Of a stretch of 64,000 nt of DNA, positions 63,414 through 64,000 are shown piece by piece. The position numbers were made by a program, and so were the translations under genes. The stretch is from assembly GCF_001040705.1 (NCBI RefSeq), contig NZ_CVQP01000006.1:487760-551759 (forward strand). The letters run 5' to 3'. Each line of letters starts with the position of its first letter. Position 1 is the stretch's first letter. This stretch comes from Rhodococcus sp. RD6.2 (GTDB lineage: Bacteria; Actinomycetota; Actinomycetes; Mycobacteriales; Mycobacteriaceae). Below the pieces are notes generated by a model. That model was not told the DNA's origin. It did not search any database and worked only from the letters and a program-made list of their open reading frames with translations.

Positions 63414-64000
63414 ACGACTTCGACGAACTCCTCGCCGCGGTACCCACCGGACTGTGGATCGGCGGCAGGCAGTCCGACGCCGCCGGAGGCGGTGTGTTCG
63501 ACGTTCACAACCCCGCCACCGGTGAGGTGCTCGCGTCGGTCGCCGACGCGACCGAGGCCGATGCGCTGCGCGCGCTCGACTCGGCATGTCGGGTGCAGGG
63601 GGAGTGGGCGGCGACCGCGCCGCGCGTGCGCGCCGAGATCCTGCGCGCCGCATGGCAACTCGTCACCGACAGGGCCGAGGACTTCGCGCTGCTGATGACC
63701 CTGGAGATGGGCAAGGCGCTCGCGGAGAGTCGCGGTGAGGTGACATACGGGTCGGAGTTCCTACGCTGGTTCAGCGAGGAGGCGCCCCGCATCCAGGGCC
63801 GTTACACCACCGCCCCGTCGGGAAACGGCCGCATCCTCGTCACGAAGGCGCCGGTCGGACCGTGCTTGGCGATCACACCGTGGAACTTCCCGCTCGCAAT
63901 GGGGACCCGCAAGATCGGTCCTGCGCTCGCGGCTGGGTGCACCATGATCGTCAAGCCCGCCGAGGCCACCCCGCTGACGATGCTGCTGCTGGCTCAGGTG
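63410..64000 (+). CDS. NAD(P)-dependent aldehyde dehydrogenase, probable succinate-semialdehyde dehydrogenase (partial)
   Basis: The first 197 codons, cut by the window edge. The N-terminus (LWIGGRQSD, VFDVHNPATGEVLASVADA), TLEMGKALAESRGEV, FLRWFSEEAPRI and the cofactor motif ITPWNFPLAMGTRKIGPALAAG with VKPAEATPLTML match the GabD subgroup, which oxidises succinate semialdehyde to succinate. The catalytic cysteine and glutamate are outside the window. ATG 63410 overlaps the TfoX-like stop. Substrate is inferred from subgroup features (EEA-RI-G and PWNFP) and would need the missing C-terminal half. Confidence 0.8.
   Translation, partial: MNDFDELLAAVPTGLWIGGRQSDAAGGGVFDVHNPATGEVLASVADATEADALRALDSACRVQGEWAATAPRVRAEILRAAWQLVTDRAEDFALLMTLEMGKALAESRGEVTYGSEFLRWFSEEAPRIQGRYTTAPSGNGRILVTKAPVGPCLAITPWNFPLAMGTRKIGPALAAGCTMIVKPAEATPLTMLLLAQV

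Overview
This window is a high-G+C actinobacterial chromosome segment from a mycolic-acid bacterium. A Rhodococcus-like Nocardiaceae genus fits best; the genus is an inference. Gene order follows two blocks of the Mycobacterium tuberculosis chromosome closely (Rv2182c down to Rv2144c, then Rv1536-Rv1559). The carotenoid genes, above all a CrtO-type ketolase, point to Rhodococcus or a close relative. I saw no transposase, phage gene, CRISPR array, rRNA or tRNA. Almost everything is vertically inherited core genome.

Region 1 (1-8.2 kb): the end of a ROK-family kinase, a PlsC-like acyltransferase, a GT87 mannosyltransferase, a DEDDh exoribonuclease, class II DAHP synthase, a two-domain VOC protein, a small secreted protein, and the kinase PknL (here with four PASTA domains) divergent from the Rv2175c-like DNA-binding protein that PknL phosphorylates in mycobacteria.

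Region 2 (8.2-20.3 kb): a carotenoid cluster interleaved with lipomannan and isoprenoid genes. One minus-strand operon is idsA2-crtI-mptA-crtB. A second is GNAT-crtO-cruF-lppM-GT2, in which every junction overlaps. A methylenetetrahydrofolate reductase gene sits between them. Together they predict geranylgeranyl-PP to phytoene to lycopene, followed by 4-ketolation, 1',2'-hydration and glycosylation. No lycopene cyclase lies in the window.

Region 3 (20.3-42.4 kb): a consensus LexA (SOS) box at the promoter of a HEPN-family gene, a DUF3040 membrane protein, then the complete division and cell-wall cluster: mraZ-rsmH-ftsL-pbpB-murE-murF-mraY-murD-ftsW-murG-murC-ftsQ-ftsZ-pgeF-yggS-sepF-yggT-divIVA. 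Most junctions are 1-14 nt overlaps. Regulatory elements include a MraZ box inside the mraZ promoter, a second inverted GTGGGG cluster upstream of it, and an mraW-type RNA element before rsmH.

Region 4 (42.4-64 kb): ileS under a translational T-box riboswitch; a Y-family polymerase whose start is preceded by a tandem repeat forming chained mini-ORFs; three lipoprotein genes next to lspA; an rluD-type pseudouridine synthase; a RarD-type transporter; dnaE1; a second GT87 enzyme; an F420-type nitroreductase-family protein; pyruvate:quinone oxidoreductase; threonine ammonia-lyase; small proteins; and the start of an aldehyde dehydrogenase running off the window.

Many genes have a TANNNT box 6-7 nt before a GTG or ATG, consistent with leaderless transcripts. 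I used this to choose several starts. The most interesting non-coding signals are the LexA box and leader hairpin before the HEPN gene, the two GTGGGG arrays before mraZ, the dinB mini-ORF chain, the palindrome over the SDR promoter, and exact short tandem repeats in murD, ftsL and two intergenic junctions.
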